Source: Knoellia remsis (GTDB lineage: Bacteria > Actinomycetota > Actinomycetes > Actinomycetales > Dermatophilaceae). Taken from it: a stretch of 64,000 bases of DNA. Numbering within the stretch: the first letter of the stretch is position 1; every line of letters starts with the position of its first letter. The position numbers were made by a program, and so were the translations under genes. Where the stretch lies: the NCBI RefSeq assembly GCF_003002895.1, contig NZ_PVTI01000017.1:1-64000 (forward strand), read 5' to 3'. This document shows, piece by piece, positions 9,601 to 15,813 of the stretch. The notes under the pieces are model-generated. The model did not search any database and had not been told where the DNA came from. It saw nothing but the letters and a program-made list of their open reading frames with translations.

Positions 9601-10498
9601 CATCCCACGCCCACGGCGCCGCGAACGAGGACACCACCTTCCCCTTGGCGTCCACGAAGGACACACTGCCGTCCTTCTCGCCGCGCGCCGTCAAACCCTT
9701 CGTCTTCACCGGGAACGAGAACGCCACATCCGCACCCGCCGCCGACTTCGCCAGCAACGCATCCCGCGCCGCCGCGGTCTTGACCACGACATCGGACTCG
9801 AACCCCGACCGGCGCGAGGACACCACGAAATCCACACCTGGCGTCACGTCCGGGTAAGTCGCCACCTCACCCTTGAGCACCGGCGCCGGCAACACCCCCG
9901 GCCACCCCAACGCGACACTGCGACCAGAGCGCTCGTCGACCGCGGCGGCGTCCGTGCCCGACCCGCCCCTGGCACCCCACCCCAAGCCCTTACCGGCGCC
10001 AGCGGTCTTGCCCGCGACCGACAGCCCGCCCGGGTGACCCGTCGCCCCCGCCGTGCCATCGGACTTGGGCTCCATCGACAAATCCACGTTCACCCACGCG
10101 GCCTTCTTCGCATCCTTCGCCTTCGGGTCCTTGAACCGCACCGGTCCCAGATGCTGCTCCGTGGTCAACGTCCCATCCGGATTCACAAACGTCGACGACA
10201 CCTCATCCCGCAACCCCTCCACCTCAACCCGCGACCCCTGCGCCCGCGCCGACACCCGCGCACTAACCACATCCGGGCGCGAGCTCACCTTCACCGCCGG
10301 CGCCTTCGCCACCACGGCCGCCCGCCCGGGAACAGCAGCCGCCGACGGGGACGCATCCGCGACCGGCGCAATCGTCACCACCAACGCTGCCGACGCCGCA
10401 TACCCCACACCCCGCAACCACGGCCGCAGCAACCCACCCCGATACAACGACTCAAAGAAGCGCGAACGAGCCTCCATTGGCCCAACCCATCTCGTCAT
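3617..10498 (-). CDS. Secreted DNRLRE/RHS-repeat polymorphic toxin
   Basis: This is a protein of 2293 residues. A signal peptide near residues 20-60 (hydrophobic AASAALVVTIAPVADA) indicates Sec export. A DNRLRE-type region lies at about 350-555 (PTYASGGNTV, then ending in YNRKP). Ig-like segments follow to about 1,000, then YD/RHS repeats from about 1,150 (for example YDALGRLVKVTDP, YDAAGRVKSV). The RHS core GVRFYNAVRGLFTSLDPV at about 2,115 ends in PINQTDLDG. The final ~145 residues are a basic, Trp- and Tyr-rich tip with a hydrophobic helix and LRIGRSQGKGEFRVSWGN. In this family the RHS repeats form a shell around a C-terminal toxin used against competing cells. I chose ATG 10498 because GGGGGG lies six bases upstream; the frame extends to 10615. 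The toxin tip has no assigned activity. Confidence 0.88.
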   Translation of the reverse strand: MTRWVGPMEARSRFFESLYRGGLLRPWLRGVGYAASAALVVTIAPVADASPSAAAVPGRAAVVAKAPAVKVSSRPDVVSARVSARAQGSRVEVEGLRDEVSSTFVNPDGTLTTEQHLGPVRFKDPKAKDAKKAAWVNVDLSMEPKSDGTAGATGHPGGLSVAGKTAGAGKGLGWGARGGSGTDAAAVDERSGRSVALGWPGVLPAPVLKGEVATYPDVTPGVDFVVSSRRSGFESDVVVKTAAARDALLAKSAAGADVAFSFPVKTKGLTARGEKDGSVSFVDAKGKVVSSFAAPWAWDGAVDEKSGNRVNQTPVAMSVAQQGKGRAMLTLSVAREWFAAKDRVFPITVDPTYASGGNTVTSFDTFVSKSYAESKTPQTMTELRVGTYNGGGDVARSYLNFPISGLQGKDITAASLSLYEFHSYSCSARTFSAYKSGAAGTGTTWGNQPAQYELAGSVNVAKGFSSSCAAGRVSVPITPVARSWSTTGWQNGSLKLSASETDSYGWKKFYSSESSQDPYITYTYNRKPNAAATPTVAAPANTYVPPGASAGYVFTRDTKPSFTSSATDPDGSQVRVTFEVHKDTSGNTRVTSCESGLVASGASASCEVPTALAENTSSQPAYYVRAAVRDDRGLWNGTWSPWRTFYVQTTAPPAAGVSCDRGYANGTWTDEDPAGTVTCKVTAAGVAGGYRAPGYLDVTLDGLAQPRKTITATNDASVVQATYTFPASSRGYHEVKVTPVGRSLVPGPVTSYGFGWGSASLSLPTAGTSSSGKIRVAAGGPPRGGASSVSAKVQWRVAGSGNEADGWTDATGEAASKPVTPGSSSAPAAYAVNFDLTSAVREAGKSEDVPSRTPVRLDVQVCFTYTGGANGTQCTWSQSPMTVTRLPHAFGAGYPVAEAGPGQVALYTGEVAMSGTDVSVPGYTGDISISRSHASFNGDGTTSNWPSDPVTGVFGPGFTANLEGSDAGLAGMAVVDNTRVDGSIVFIDGEGGDPLVYVNPAGTRTYAPSGTTYLAGTDETDTSGTVLKLTGTGTSTVLTLTEEDGTYTTFKPTTAPSTTSVTVWRPDAIGEPGQSGRTTFGSDPGTGRVTRIVAPVPDGMAGTSCPTTGALVKGCRALDITYAASTTATATAAGDFAGRVKQVTAQLWDPATGAMKPVVVAVYSYDALGRLVKVTDPRSGLGTAYTWAGTSTRIASVTSAALAGTKLAYDGEGKLTQVSREAPTSGGADVVTSRFVYGVPVSGTGLPDVSDAVGDYRQAKNPVTGFAVFGQDYTGPVTGTSVDWSYADLSYVDALGYTVNTASYGAGQWLVTSSDYDANDNVIRTLDASAAATARANPGWSDEQVDALSTQTLYNTEEKDGDKVILPAGSRVTDTFAPARVVALADGSTVRARPHTKTVYDEGAPNGGINPATGQRYSLPTTETTGVAGGAAVAGAADIEVLSTTKTEYGKLNPADTSEGDGWTLGTASRVTTVNPGDTAQNIVKVTRYDTMGRVTDTRQPLSNGADAGTTKTAYYTTAAQAAPNAACGGRPEWAGSVCRTYPAAQPAGVTIPDTTVTKYSMWLTAAEEKETSGSSVRTTTTTFDAAERPVASKTVATGMAGQSAASARPGTFTRYDPATGLVAYTGNLNAAGSDADTTGRTTSTYDRWGRVTQQVGDAGTVTTSYDAAGRVKSVTDAKGTTTMGYDGEGERRGLVTSLTVTRGGSAGTLTYGATYDADGNMTRQVLPGRLTQVTTYDEAGEQTGLSYLGQVTPVTASTDPDTGDTIWTPGTPVQDQPWLTWTSISDGAGRTRVENTGDGAGFDSDGDGVTEIGDVQPWTAQAAGSGTGYGREYTYDFAGRLSSAQASESVTDSNTGEVTASCATRAYTFDANGRRTAKATTTHEGGDCTAAGTTATVTTRGWDSADRPTTGSNDNGTYTYDTFGRQTTMPAADAPDPSRGNVTLGYFDDDQPRSVSQGDTSTVFTLDAAGRRSTQTTTDASGTTKTTRKYTDDSDNPAWAETTSPDGQTSTTRFTESLGGDLSATINDDGGLSLSLANPHGDIVTTVDIPAAQTSDAATTSITGWASYDEYGNQNNPAAADAVDGPLGYGWLGAKQRSTTSATAGLTLMGVRFYNAVRGLFTSLDPVPGGSAFAYDYSNADPINQTDLDGQKPWWKRKSFWRKAGKAALWGSMFVPGLGAAGLAVRGGLMAYRGYKAYRAGRSAYRVASRVDRVRSFVRDGNPYLRIGRSQGKGEFRVSWGNTRRKWLKSSGGERKFTRFHGHVSGRTWGVDFHTKRYTYSRYKGERWRRWN

Positions 10499-10571
10499 GC
10501 AGCCCCCCATCAGGGCCAACCCGGAAGAACCATGCAACACCCCCCACGCCCCCGCCACCCGGGGCAGCAGC

Positions 10572-10593
10572 CGTGACCAAAACGTGACCAAAC
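10572..10593. promoter_or_regulatory. Tandem direct repeat upstream of the Rhs gene
   Basis: CGTGACCAAA occurs twice head-to-tail, 11 bases apart (one helical turn), about 75 bases upstream of the Rhs start and about 100 bases before the divergent dehydrogenase. Such spacing fits a regulator binding one face of DNA. No regulator is identified. Confidence 0.35.
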
Positions 10594-10692
10594 ACACCGA
10601 CCATCCACCCGACACGCCGTGCTAGCACACAGGAAAACCACAGCGACTGCATGGGGCCCATGCTTCGCGTGACCATGCGCGACGATGGGCAC

Positions 10693-11748
10693 ATGACCCT
10701 CCCCGTGCAGATGGGCGGCGTGCGCCTGCCCGGCGACAGCACCGTCGAGCACGTCACCGTCGACGTCCCCGCCCCCGGACACGGTCAGGTCCTGCTGCGC
10801 ATGCGGGCCTCCTCGATCTGCGGCAGCGACATCCGCGCGATCTACCGCGAGCACCTCGGGCACGGCGCCGAGGCGTACCAGGGCGTCATCGCCGGCCACG
10901 AGCCCGCTGGAGAGGTCGTCGAGCTCGGCCCCGGCGTGACGACTCTCGAGGTGGGCGACCGGGTCGCGGTCTACCACATCACCGGGTGCGGGTCCTGCGA
11001 CGAGTGCCGCATCGGCTACCCCATCGGATGCACGTCACCGAGCCGCGCCGCCCACGGATGGCAACGCGACGGCGGCCACGCCGACTACATGCTCGCCGAG
11101 GCCATCTCGTGCCTGCGCCTGCCCGACAGCCTCTCCTACGTCGACGGTGCGCTGGTCTCGTGCGGCTTCGGGACGGCATACGAAGGACTGCTGCGCGGGA
11201 AGGTGAGCGGACGCGACCGGCTACTCGTCAAAGGACTCGGCCCGGTCGGTCTCGCCGCCGCCATGTTGGGGCGGCACTTGGGTGCCTCGACGATCATCGG
11301 CCTCGAACCCAACGCCGAACGCGCTTCTCTCGCAACGCAGCTCGACCTCGTCGACGTCGTCGTCACCAATCCGGACGACCTCGCCGCTGCCGTCGGCGAT
11401 GCCACCGAAGGGCGGGGCTGTGAGGTGACCATGGACTGCAGCGGCCACCCGGCTGCGCGGCACGCCGCGCTCGAGCACACCGCCACACGAGGTCGCTGCG
11501 TCATGGTCGGCGAGGGCGGCCGCATCGACTTCGCGGTCTCGGACCTGCTCATCCACAAGCAGGCGAGCCTGCTCGGCTCGTGGGTCAGCTCGCTCGGTCA
11601 CATGGCCGAGTTGCTCGACCTCCTCGACCGGTGGGGCGAGCGTCCCGAACGCGTGGTCACCCATCGCTTCTCCCTCGCCGATGCCGGCGAGGCGTATGCC
11701 GTGGCCGCCGAGGGCGCCTCGGGCAAGGTCGTCATCGAGTGGGACTGA
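10693..11748 (+). CDS. Zinc-dependent alcohol/polyol dehydrogenase (MDR family)
   Basis: This 351-residue medium-chain dehydrogenase probably oxidises a secondary alcohol or polyol with NAD(P). The catalytic zinc ligands are visible as the Cys in SSICGSD and the GHEP motif. A structural-zinc loop follows (GCGSCDECRIGYPIGC spacing), then a Rossmann segment (GLGPVGLAAAMLGRHLGA). ATG 10693 is chosen for its match to family length; upstream in-frame ATGs at 10651-10675 would add 14 atypical residues. Xylulokinase lies about 0.7 kb downstream on the same strand, so oxidation of a pentitol to xylulose is plausible. The HEPN/MNT remnant separates them, so an operon is not certain. Confidence 0.85.
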   Translation: MTLPVQMGGVRLPGDSTVEHVTVDVPAPGHGQVLLRMRASSICGSDIRAIYREHLGHGAEAYQGVIAGHEPAGEVVELGPGVTTLEVGDRVAVYHITGCGSCDECRIGYPIGCTSPSRAAHGWQRDGGHADYMLAEAISCLRLPDSLSYVDGALVSCGFGTAYEGLLRGKVSGRDRLLVKGLGPVGLAAAMLGRHLGASTIIGLEPNAERASLATQLDLVDVVVTNPDDLAAAVGDATEGRGCEVTMDCSGHPAARHAALEHTATRGRCVMVGEGGRIDFAVSDLLIHKQASLLGSWVSSLGHMAELLDLLDRWGERPERVVTHRFSLADAGEAYAVAAEGASGKVVIEWD

Positions 11749-11825
11749 CCAGTTCCGGCCCCTTCGACGGGAAGGACAGGACCGCGACGGCTGCTCACCG
11801 ACAACGCTGGTCTTGTCCTGAAGGT

Positions 11826-11978
11826 TCAGGCGTCGGGGAGGGTCGAAAGAATCTTGCGGACAGCGGCAACGTCAGACGGCAACCGCTCCGCGAGCGCATT
11901 CCACAAGATGGCGTAGTCCACTGCGTGGTAGCGGTGGGCGGTTCGCTCCGCACGATCCGTCACCGGAGTCCCCTGTGC
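11826..11978 (-). pseudogene. Remnant of a HEPN (DUF86) toxin
   Basis: Directly after the TGA of the MNT gene, and in the same frame, about 50 codons encode AHRYHAVDYAILWNALAERL and end with an LP...IL pattern and stop at 11826. This matches the C-terminal third of HEPN/DUF86 RNases, where the R(N)xxxHxY active site is followed by VD..I.W.....LP. The Arg-to-His spacing here looks two residues short, and the N-terminal two-thirds (about 80 residues) is absent. No start codon with a ribosome site is seen. An internal deletion has apparently fused the intergenic region to the tail of the toxin. The reading was done by hand translation. Confidence 0.6.
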
Positions 11979-12311
11979 TCAGAGCGGTCGCGCGTCGAGG
12001 AGGACGGACTCGTGGGCGGCGTTGAGGCCGCCGTCACTGATCACATCGACGTGAACGCCAAGAAGATCCTGAAGATCCTCGATGAGCTCAGCTTGATCGA
12101 AGACCGACGCATCATGGGCAAACGACACGAGCAGGTCGACATCGCTTCCTGCGGCATCTTGACGACGGGCGATGGACCCGACGACGCGAACATTCCCGGC
12201 GCGGTGGCGACGCGCAAGCCGCAGCACGGCATGGCGGTGACTGGCCAGCACCGTCGAAGGACGCAGCTGACTCGAGTCAGCTGCCCGTCCTGTCGTCATG
12301 TTGAGTGCCAC
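11979..12311 (-). CDS. MNT-type nucleotidyltransferase antitoxin
   Basis: This 110-residue protein has the minimal nucleotidyltransferase signature GSIARRQDAAGSDVDLLVSF (GSxAR...SDxDLLV), typical of MntA antitoxins that AMPylate or neutralise HEPN RNase toxins. The start is GTG 12311, just after a run of eight G on the coding strand; ATG 12299 is an alternative. The normal partner gene follows immediately downstream but survives only as a C-terminal fragment. This antitoxin is therefore probably an orphan left after toxin loss. It is antisense to the flanking dehydrogenase and xylulokinase genes. Confidence 0.8.
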   Translation of the reverse strand: MALNMTTGRAADSSQLRPSTVLASHRHAVLRLARRHRAGNVRVVGSIARRQDAAGSDVDLLVSFAHDASVFDQAELIEDLQDLLGVHVDVISDGGLNAAHESVLLDARPL

Positions 12312-12415
12312 GCCCCCCCCATGATAGTGGCGAGCGCGCCCGCCACAGGCGGATCCTCCGCCGGTAGCGGGTCTGCAGACCCGTCACTGTCCACCCGCAC
12401 ACCATGGAGAGACGC

Positions 12416-13840
12416 ATGACATCTACGCGCAGTGCGCGCAGGCTCGTCGCCGGTGTCGACACGTCCACGCAGTCGTGCAAGGTGCTCGTCTGCGACGCCG
12501 AGACCGGCGAGGTCGTCCGGCAGGGGCGGGCGAGCCACCCCGATGGCACCGAGGTACACCCGGATGCGTGGTGGGCGGCCTACGAGGAGGCCACCCAGGA
12601 CGGCCTGCTCGACGGCGTGAGCGCGATCGCCGTCGGAGGTCAGCAGCACGGCATGGTGACGCTCGACGAGACCGACGAGGTCGTTCGCCCGGCCCTGCTG
12701 TGGAACGACACCCGTTCGGCCGCCGAGGCGACCGCACTCGTCGACGAGTTCGGGGGCGCCCAGCGGTGGGCCGATGAGGTCGGCGTCGTCCCGGTCGCGA
12801 GCTTCACCATCACCAAGCTGCGCTGGCTGCGCGACCACGAGCCCGGCAACCTCGCCCGCACCCGCAGCTGCGTCCTGCCGCACGACTGGCTGACCGGGCG
12901 GATCCTCAAGCAGGGCAACGGCTTCCGCGAGTGGGTCACCGACCGTGGGGATGCGTCGGGCACCGGCTACTGGTCGGCCACAACTGGCGCCTACCTACCC
13001 GAGCTCGTCGACCTCGCCATCGGCCGCGAGCTCGGGCTGCCGAGAGTCCTCGGCCCCACGGAGCGTGCCGGTGAGACCGCTGACGGCCTCGTGGTCGGCC
13101 CCGGCACCGGCGACAACGCCGGTGCCGCGCTCGGGCTCGAGCTCGCGCCCGGCGACGCCGTCATCAGCCTGGGCACGAGCGGCACCGCGTTCGCCCGCCA
13201 CGACGCGCCCGTCGCCGACCCCAGTGGCTCGGTGGCCTCGTTCGCCGACGCGACCGGGCAGTTCCTGCCGCTGCTCGCGACCCTCAATGCGGCCCGCGTC
13301 ATGACAGCCGGGGCCTCGATGCTCGGAGTCGACCTCCCCGAGCTGGACCGGCTGGCCCGCGCCGCCGAGCCCGGTGCCGGCGGCTTGACCCTGCTGCCCT
13401 ACCTCGACGGTGAGCGCACCCCCAATCTGCCCGACGCTGCCGGCACGCTCGCCGGGCTGACTCGCACGAACGCGACCCCGGAGAACCTCGCCCGAGCCGT
13501 CGTCGAGGGCATGCTGCTCAACCTCGCCGAGGCCCTCGACCACCTCCGCGGCCAGGGCGTGGACGTCCAGCGGGTCCTGCTCATCGGCGGCGCAGCCGCC
13601 TCAACAGCGGTGCGGGACAACGCCGCCGGGCTCTTCGGCGTGCCGGTCCACGTCCCCGTCGGTGGCGAGTACGTCGCCCTCGGCGCCGCCAGACAGGCGG
13701 CTGCCGCCCTCACCGGTGACGGCTTCCCGACGTGGGAGGTCCGCACCGACGCGGTCCTCGAGCCGGACGCGACACAGGCCGAGCGGATCGCCGAGATCCG
13801 GGGTCGCTACGCCGACCTGCGCGGCCGCCTCCACGGCTGA
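12416..13840 (+). CDS. xylB: Xylulokinase
   Basis: This is a 474-residue FGGY-family sugar kinase that phosphorylates D-xylulose to xylulose 5-phosphate for the pentose phosphate pathway. The N-terminal ATPase motif VAGVDTSTQSCKVLV, the substrate segment GGQQHGM, WNDTRS, and the C-terminal-domain motifs GTGDNAG and SLGTSGT are all in the expected order, and the length is normal. ATG 12416 is used because GGAGAG lies nine bases upstream. No isomerase or xylose transporter is in the window. The upstream polyol dehydrogenase could supply xylulose instead. Confidence 0.9.
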   Translation: MTSTRSARRLVAGVDTSTQSCKVLVCDAETGEVVRQGRASHPDGTEVHPDAWWAAYEEATQDGLLDGVSAIAVGGQQHGMVTLDETDEVVRPALLWNDTRSAAEATALVDEFGGAQRWADEVGVVPVASFTITKLRWLRDHEPGNLARTRSCVLPHDWLTGRILKQGNGFREWVTDRGDASGTGYWSATTGAYLPELVDLAIGRELGLPRVLGPTERAGETADGLVVGPGTGDNAGAALGLELAPGDAVISLGTSGTAFARHDAPVADPSGSVASFADATGQFLPLLATLNAARVMTAGASMLGVDLPELDRLARAAEPGAGGLTLLPYLDGERTPNLPDAAGTLAGLTRTNATPENLARAVVEGMLLNLAEALDHLRGQGVDVQRVLLIGGAAASTAVRDNAAGLFGVPVHVPVGGEYVALGAARQAAAALTGDGFPTWEVRTDAVLEPDATQAERIAEIRGRYADLRGRLHG

Positions 13841-13856
13841 CCGGCGGCCCGGCCCC

Positions 13857-15107
13857 TCAACCCGGGACGATGAAGCCGGCGAGTGCGAGACGTCGCCGCA
13901 GTGCGTGGTCGAGCTCGCGTGGATCGCGTATGCCGTCCAGCACCTCCGCGACCGCGTCCCGGTCACCGGCCGGCACCGCGAACCGGCCGATCCGGCTGAC
14001 GAAGGTGCACTCGTCGCCGTCGCAGACCCAGTGACCGGAGAGCGAGCCGCGGGCCCGCCACGTCACGGCCGGGTCGTCGATCCGGTCGGCCGCGTCGACC
14101 TGGGCGAGCACGCCGAAGGCCTCGGCACGCTGGGCGCCACGCACCTGCCCACGCAAGAGCTCGACGAGCTCGTCGTCAGCCACTTCGGTGAGCGCTTTGG
14201 CCACGAGGTCGCGCACGACCGCGGCGTCGGCCTCGACTTCGAGGGACGAGGAGCCGGCCCGACCCGCTGTGATCGGCAGCGAGCGCCGGGCTTCGACGTC
14301 CTCCGCGAGCCGCGCGCCGACCCGCGCGAGCAGGGCGTCGACGAGGTGGCGCCGGGTCCACACGTGCACGCCGACAGTGAGGTGGATGCTCGTGCCGCCG
14401 AGTGCGGTCGCGGAATGCAACCAGCCGCGAGGAAGGTAGAGCGCGTCACCGGGCCGCAGCGTCTCCTCGAGGAACGGCTCGCGCCGCGCTGCCTCGGCCA
14501 CGGCGCCCCGACGCTGGTCCCACGGCTGGTCGCGCAGCGGGGCCTCGAGGACGGGCGGGCGGATGCGCCACCGCTTCTCGCCGGCGATCTGGAGGACGAA
14601 GACGTCGTGGACGTCGTAGTGGTCGGCAAACCCCTGGTTCTGCTTCGGGGTGACGTAGGCGTTGACCTGCACCGGGTGCCCGAGGTCGTCGGCGAGCGCG
14701 GCCGAGAAGTCACGCACCGGCGCCCACGACCGGTGCAGCGCCTGCAGCACGAGCGTTGCGCCAGAGGCGAACTCGCGCAGGATGCGGTCCTCGCTCAGCT
14801 GGTCGCCGATGCCGGCGCCAACCCCTCCGCCGAGAGTGAAGGCTGCGTCGCCCAGGGTCGTCCCGTCCTTGGCCATGCGGGCAAAGGGGGTGCGCAGCGC
14901 CCGGTCCGCGACGAGCTCGTCCACCGCGGCCGCGCTGAAGAGGTCCCCGAAGTCCCGTGGCAGGTCCTCCCCGCGCGTGAGCAGAGGCTCGCGGGACCAG
15001 ATGCGGGACGCGAAGTCCGCGGACGGCATACCGACGATGCGCGCCAGCGCACGAGAACCCGCGCCCGACACCGGAGGTGAGGGGCGCGGGTCCTCGTGGT
15101 CACTCAC
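13857..15107 (-). CDS. JmjC/cupin 2-oxoglutarate oxygenase (ROX family)
   Basis: This 416-residue protein resembles the ribosomal oxygenases (NO66/MINA53/YcfD group), Fe(II)- and 2-oxoglutarate-dependent hydroxylases of protein side chains. The cupin iron site is visible: HYD in FADHYDVHDVFVLQ supplies His and Asp, and RGWLHSA supplies the distal His. AGEKRW follows the first motif as in the family. A dimerisation or winged-helix-like C-terminus follows. Its ATG overlaps the stop of the upstream acidic gene by four bases (ATGA at 15104), so the two are co-translated. Known members hydroxylate His or Arg of ribosomal proteins; the substrate here is unknown. Confidence 0.85.
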   Translation of the reverse strand: MSDHEDPRPSPPVSGAGSRALARIVGMPSADFASRIWSREPLLTRGEDLPRDFGDLFSAAAVDELVADRALRTPFARMAKDGTTLGDAAFTLGGGVGAGIGDQLSEDRILREFASGATLVLQALHRSWAPVRDFSAALADDLGHPVQVNAYVTPKQNQGFADHYDVHDVFVLQIAGEKRWRIRPPVLEAPLRDQPWDQRRGAVAEAARREPFLEETLRPGDALYLPRGWLHSATALGGTSIHLTVGVHVWTRRHLVDALLARVGARLAEDVEARRSLPITAGRAGSSSLEVEADAAVVRDLVAKALTEVADDELVELLRGQVRGAQRAEAFGVLAQVDAADRIDDPAVTWRARGSLSGHWVCDGDECTFVSRIGRFAVPAGDRDAVAEVLDGIRDPRELDHALRRRLALAGFIVPG

Positions 15108-15712
15108 TGGGACTGGTCGGCTCCCGCGCCGGTGCCGGTGCCGCCCTGGGCGCCGCCGTCGGCACCGCCGTCGTGCTCACCGGGGACACCGGACTCGCCG
15201 GCGCCGCTGTCGGCGGGACCCTCGGCGTCGTCGGACGAACCGGGGACGCCGGAGCCGGACTGGCCGCCCTGGTCGGACTGGCCGCCCTGACCGGAACCGT
15301 CGGCGCCGCCGTCCGCGCCACCATCGTGCTGACCGGGCAGCGACTGGTCGCCCGCCCCGCTGTCCGCCGGGCCCTCGACACCGGACGCTCCCGCGCCGGC
15401 ACCGCTCTCGTCACTCGAGCTGCCGAAGTCGGACGAGCCGGAGGTGTCGGACGAGCCGGAGGAGTCACCGGAGCCACCGAAGTCGGCGGAACCGGCCGAG
15501 CCACCCGAGCCCTGGGAGCCGAGGTTGCCGCCCTCGTCGGCGGGCTCGGAGCCGAAGCCGCTCGGGTCGCCGGAGGCGCCGGCCTCACCGGAGGCCACGC
15601 GCTCGGAGTCGAACTGCCCGGAGTCCATGCTCGAGCCGAGCTCCTCGGAGCCGGTCTCGGCACCGCTCTCGTCGGGCTGGGCGCCGGAGTTGATGTCAGG
15701 GTTCTGCGTCAT
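15104..15712 (-). CDS. Acidic Gly/Ser/Asp-rich low-complexity protein
   Basis: This 202-residue protein is composed mostly of Gly, Ser, Asp, Ala, Glu and Gln. It has no Lys, a single Arg and no predicted fold. It contains a near-duplicate block: GPADSGAGDQSLPGQHDGGA (from residue 114) and GPADSGAGESGVPGEHDGGA (from residue 165). The only two histidines in the protein, His129 and His180, sit at the same position of this repeat. GGAGG lies five bases before the ATG. It is translationally coupled to the downstream JmjC/cupin hydroxylase. I do not recognise the family; a role as partner or substrate of the hydroxylase is a hypothesis. Confidence 0.75.
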   Translation of the reverse strand: MTQNPDINSGAQPDESGAETGSEELGSSMDSGQFDSERVASGEAGASGDPSGFGSEPADEGGNLGSQGSGGSAGSADFGGSGDSSGSSDTSGSSDFGSSSDESGAGAGASGVEGPADSGAGDQSLPGQHDGGADGGADGSGQGGQSDQGGQSGSGVPGSSDDAEGPADSGAGESGVPGEHDGGADGGAQGGTGTGAGADQSQ

Positions 15713-15813
15713 TGCGTACCTCCATGTCGGCGGTCGACACCTCGTGGTGTCCGTGACTCCTGTCTACCGCCGTGGCTGCGAGACCGCCACCGGTCGGACG
15801 GGAAACTCGCTGG

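Noticed and set aside
8300-10576. A 758-residue plus-strand open frame, extremely Arg/Pro/His-rich
   Set aside because: It is antisense to the N-terminal half of the Rhs gene. Its composition is what reverse-complemented GC-rich coding DNA produces, and it has no motifs.
1-10600. Insertion sequence or integrase driving the Rhs island
   Set aside because: No transposase, integrase, terminal inverted repeats or tRNA attachment site was found in the part visible here.
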